Shown one piece after another: positions 21,592-23,759 of a stretch of DNA of 23,759 nt. Source of the DNA: DATDAW01 sp036525185 (GTDB lineage Bacteria; Verrucomicrobiota; Verrucomicrobiia; Chthoniobacterales; DASVRZ01); the NCBI GenBank assembly GCA_036525185.1, contig DATDAW010000050.1, forward strand, positions 1-23,759, written 5' to 3'. Numbering within the stretch: position 1 is the stretch's first letter; each line of letters begins with the position of its first letter. A model generated the notes under the pieces. It ran no database searches and had not been told where the DNA came from. It worked only from the letters and a program-made list of their open reading frames with translations. The position numbers were made by a program, and so were the translations under genes.

Positions 21592-23565
21592 TTACACGAT
21601 CTCCACCGGGCATTCCGGCACCGCTTCTAGAAAAGCTCTGCCGTATCGCTTCGCGAGGATACGGTTGTCCAGGACGACGATAATGCCTTTATCCTGTTTC
21701 GTCCGGATGAGGCGCCCGACGCCTTGACGGAATTTCAGGATCGCCTCCGGCAATGAAAATTCGATGAATGGATCGCCTCCCTGCGCTTCAATGTACTCGA
21801 GTTTGGCTTCGACCAGGGGGTGATCCGGCACGGCAAAAGGTAGTCGTGTGATAATCACATTTTGCAACGCATCACCGGGCACATCGACGCCCTGCCAGAA
21901 GCTGTCCGTGCCAAAAAGCACGCCGTTTCCGCATTTCTTGAACTCTTCGAGGAGCCGGTGGCGCGGCATTCCCTGGCCCTGCACGAGCAATGTGAAGTTC
22001 GACCGTGCAAAAAATGACGCCATCCGCTCCGCCGTCATCTGCAGCGCCTTGTAACTTGTAAAAAGCACAAATGCCCGTCCGTGTGTCTTTTCCAGGAAAT
22101 GCGCGATCCAGGTCTCCAGTGCTTCCTGATAGCCGTCGTCGCGAGGATCTGGCATTTTGCGCACGATGTTGAGCCGCATTTGTGACTCATAGTCGAACGG
22201 ACTCCCGATCATTTCGCCCTGAACTTCGTCCGGAAGTGCTCCGATGCGTTGCCGGAAATAGTGGAGATTGTCGCGTCCTGTGCCAAGCGTTGCGCTCGTA
22301 AGCACGCAAGTATTGTCCGGGCGGAAAAATATTTGGCGCAAATGCGCCGCGAGATCGACGGGGACGGCGTTCAGGGTCAGAAACTGGCCTGTCTTCCCCG
22401 ATTTCTCGACCCAGTAAACGGATTGGTCCTGTTCCTGCGTGAGAAAATCCGCAATACCAAGCCGTGCATCCCGAATGCGGCGGCCCATATCCTGGAGCTC
22501 CGCCTTGGTGGTCTCGTCCTCGACCCGCCGCAGGGCGTTTACGATGGTGGCTTGAAGCTCGGCAAGCGGTCCAGCGAGCGTGTCGTGAACCAATTCCGGG
22601 CGGCGCACCCGAAATTCGCGACCTTTCTTGAAATCGCATGCTTCGCCGACATCCTCAAAAAACGTATCGACGTGCGAAACGATCCGTGCCGATTGTTTGA
22701 TGCCCTCGGCATCGCGGATGAGCGTGAAAAGGCCCTTCTGAGTTTTGGCATTGTAAAGCCTTTGAATGGCGTGTCTTAGACCGTATTGCGAGACGCCGAT
22801 GCCAATGTGTTTCGCTGCCACCTGCTCAATGGTGTGGGCCTCGTCGAGGATGAGGAAATCGTTCGCAAAAATGTAACCGCTCTCCTTTTTTCCCATTTCT
22901 GCGGGCGATCCGAGCAGCAAAAAAAGCAGGGTGTGATTCGTCACAACGACGTCCGCGGTCAGAAAACGCTTCCGCGCTTCCTGATAAAAACAGCGACGGT
23001 CCGCGTCGCGGCCACACGATTTTGGGGTGCAGATGTGCTGTTCGCTGCATACATGCGACCAGACCGCCGGATCCGGCTCCACCGCGAAATCCGAGAGCGA
23101 CCCGTCTCGTGTCGTCTGGCTCCATTCCCAAATGCGCTTTAATTCCTCGGCTTCCGGCGACGTGAAAAGCTCTCCCGAATTCTGCATCGCCCGCTCCAAA
23201 CGCTTCGGACAGAGGTAGTTTTGTCGCCCTTTCAAAAGCACGGCCTCGAATTCGACGGGAAGCAATTTTTGAACGATCGGGATGTCTTTGTACATCAACT
23301 GCTCCTGCAAATTGATCGTATGTGTGGAAATAACCGCCTTCTTTCTCGCTTCCTTTGCGTAAAGAACGGCCGGGATCAGATACGCGAGTGATTTTCCAAC
23401 GCCTGTTCCGGCTTCGACCAGCAAATGGCGCTCTTCTTCCAGCGCCTGCGCAATGAGCCCGGCCATTTGCTGCTGCTGCGGCCGGTGCTCAAAATTTTTC
23501 GCTTTCGCCATGAGTCCCGACGGCGAGAACATGGTCTCGACGCGTTGGGCGAGGTCGCCCGGCAT
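21592..23565 (-). CDS. dinG: DinG/YoaA-type ATP-dependent DNA helicase with iron-sulfur cluster
   Basis: This XPD-like superfamily 2 helicase (657 residues) unwinds DNA 5' to 3' and helps resolve structured or damaged DNA. Motif I is EAGTGVGKS (51-59), motif II is DEAH (241-244), and motif VI is QGVGRLIR (about 614-621). Cysteines 119, 179, 184 and 192 (NYLCP, HIC, KSC, RRCF) fit the 4Fe-4S ligands of the family, with an additional Cys173. TSATLGTG and LFTSYKAL match the second motor domain. No exonuclease domain is fused, unlike the DinG of Firmicutes. The start at 23565 is preferred because AAGGA lies just before it and similarity begins there; ATGs at 23586 and 23679 would add 7 or 38 residues. 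It is convergent with tyrS. The symbol could equally be yoaA. Confidence 0.93.
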   Translation of the reverse strand: MPGDLAQRVETMFSPSGLMAKAKNFEHRPQQQQMAGLIAQALEEERHLLVEAGTGVGKSLAYLIPAVLYAKEARKKAVISTHTINLQEQLMYKDIPIVQKLLPVEFEAVLLKGRQNYLCPKRLERAMQNSGELFTSPEAEELKRIWEWSQTTRDGSLSDFAVEPDPAVWSHVCSEQHICTPKSCGRDADRRCFYQEARKRFLTADVVVTNHTLLFLLLGSPAEMGKKESGYIFANDFLILDEAHTIEQVAAKHIGIGVSQYGLRHAIQRLYNAKTQKGLFTLIRDAEGIKQSARIVSHVDTFFEDVGEACDFKKGREFRVRRPELVHDTLAGPLAELQATIVNALRRVEDETTKAELQDMGRRIRDARLGIADFLTQEQDQSVYWVEKSGKTGQFLTLNAVPVDLAAHLRQIFFRPDNTCVLTSATLGTGRDNLHYFRQRIGALPDEVQGEMIGSPFDYESQMRLNIVRKMPDPRDDGYQEALETWIAHFLEKTHGRAFVLFTSYKALQMTAERMASFFARSNFTLLVQGQGMPRHRLLEEFKKCGNGVLFGTDSFWQGVDVPGDALQNVIITRLPFAVPDHPLVEAKLEYIEAQGGDPFIEFSLPEAILKFRQGVGRLIRTKQDKGIIVVLDNRILAKRYGRAFLEAVPECPVEIV

Positions 23566-23759
23566 GTCTTCCTTGAGCGCAATCATTGCAAAAAACAAAC
23601 CAAGCAGTGAAGACGCCCGAGCGCAATAGAGTTGAACCAAGTCATGCCGACGTTCATATCCCAGTTCCGCGGCCTCCACCGACAGACGTGACTTTACTTG
23701 TACGGCATGCTAACACCCGCTTTCATGATTCGACCATCGACTCTCTGTACCCTGTTCCT
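23566..23759. other. upstream region of the helicase gene to the window edge
   Basis: These 194 nt hold the probable helicase promoter on the minus strand. The frame stays open to 23679 but the extra residues look non-homologous. I see no other gene, repeat or clear promoter motif. Confidence 0.35.

Noticed and set aside
1..23759. CRISPR arrays, insertion sequences, phage genes, attachment sites, rRNA
   Set aside because: I looked for regularly spaced repeats, transposase or integrase motifs, a direct repeat of the tRNA-Ser 3' end, and rRNA cores. None is apparent by eye.

Overview
The window is a 23.8-kb, GC-rich, densely coding bacterial chromosome segment with no rRNA, CRISPR array, transposase or phage gene. 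The best guess for the host is Verrucomicrobiota or a close PVC relative (moderate confidence). The reasons are a PEP-CTERM-like secreted protein, a heptanucleotide tandem repeat between genes, mostly absent Shine-Dalgarno sites, and an orphan solute-binding/VWA operon. No 16S rRNA or lineage-specific marker is present to confirm this.

Region 1 (1-5239, all minus strand) reads right to left: an L,D-transpeptidase, a cytidylate-kinase-like protein, a triple-domain universal stress protein (USP) and phosphoenolpyruvate synthase (ppsA). ppsA runs off the left edge, so only its last ~40 codons are missing. Region 2 (5432-11259, plus strand) holds a small secreted protein with a perfect Shine-Dalgarno, a D-2-hydroxyacid dehydrogenase overlapped by a P1B-4-type metal ATPase (SPC and HEGST motifs), two tandemly duplicated His/Met-rich exported proteins, and a single-domain USP preceded by a perfect 18-bp palindrome. 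Together, regions 1 and 2 look like a stress island that combines carbon and energy rerouting (PpsA, 2-hydroxyacid dehydrogenase), USP signalling, envelope remodelling and metal efflux or buffering. That joint role is inferred.

Region 3 (11316-13543) is housekeeping: AlkA-type DNA glycosylase and tRNA-Ser(UGA) on the minus strand, then fabD on the plus strand. A CTCACTT tandem repeat lies just upstream of fabD. Region 4 (13781-16281) encodes a secreted S8/S53-like serine peptidase and a PEP-CTERM-like surface protein.

Region 5 (16385-20219) is the most unusual part. It contains a lipoprotein that fuses a solute-binding domain to a von Willebrand A domain with a complete MIDAS, a second membrane-anchored paralogue of the solute-binding part, and a two-TM coiled-coil protein. 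No ABC permease or ATPase accompanies them. This three-gene unit is the best candidate for an undescribed system. Region 6 is tyrS (plus) converging on a DinG/YoaA-type iron-sulfur helicase (minus).

No gene-free stretch exceeds 300 bases. The longest gaps (3660-3901, 13544-13780, 10506-10701, 5240-5431 and the right end) are described under features or findings.
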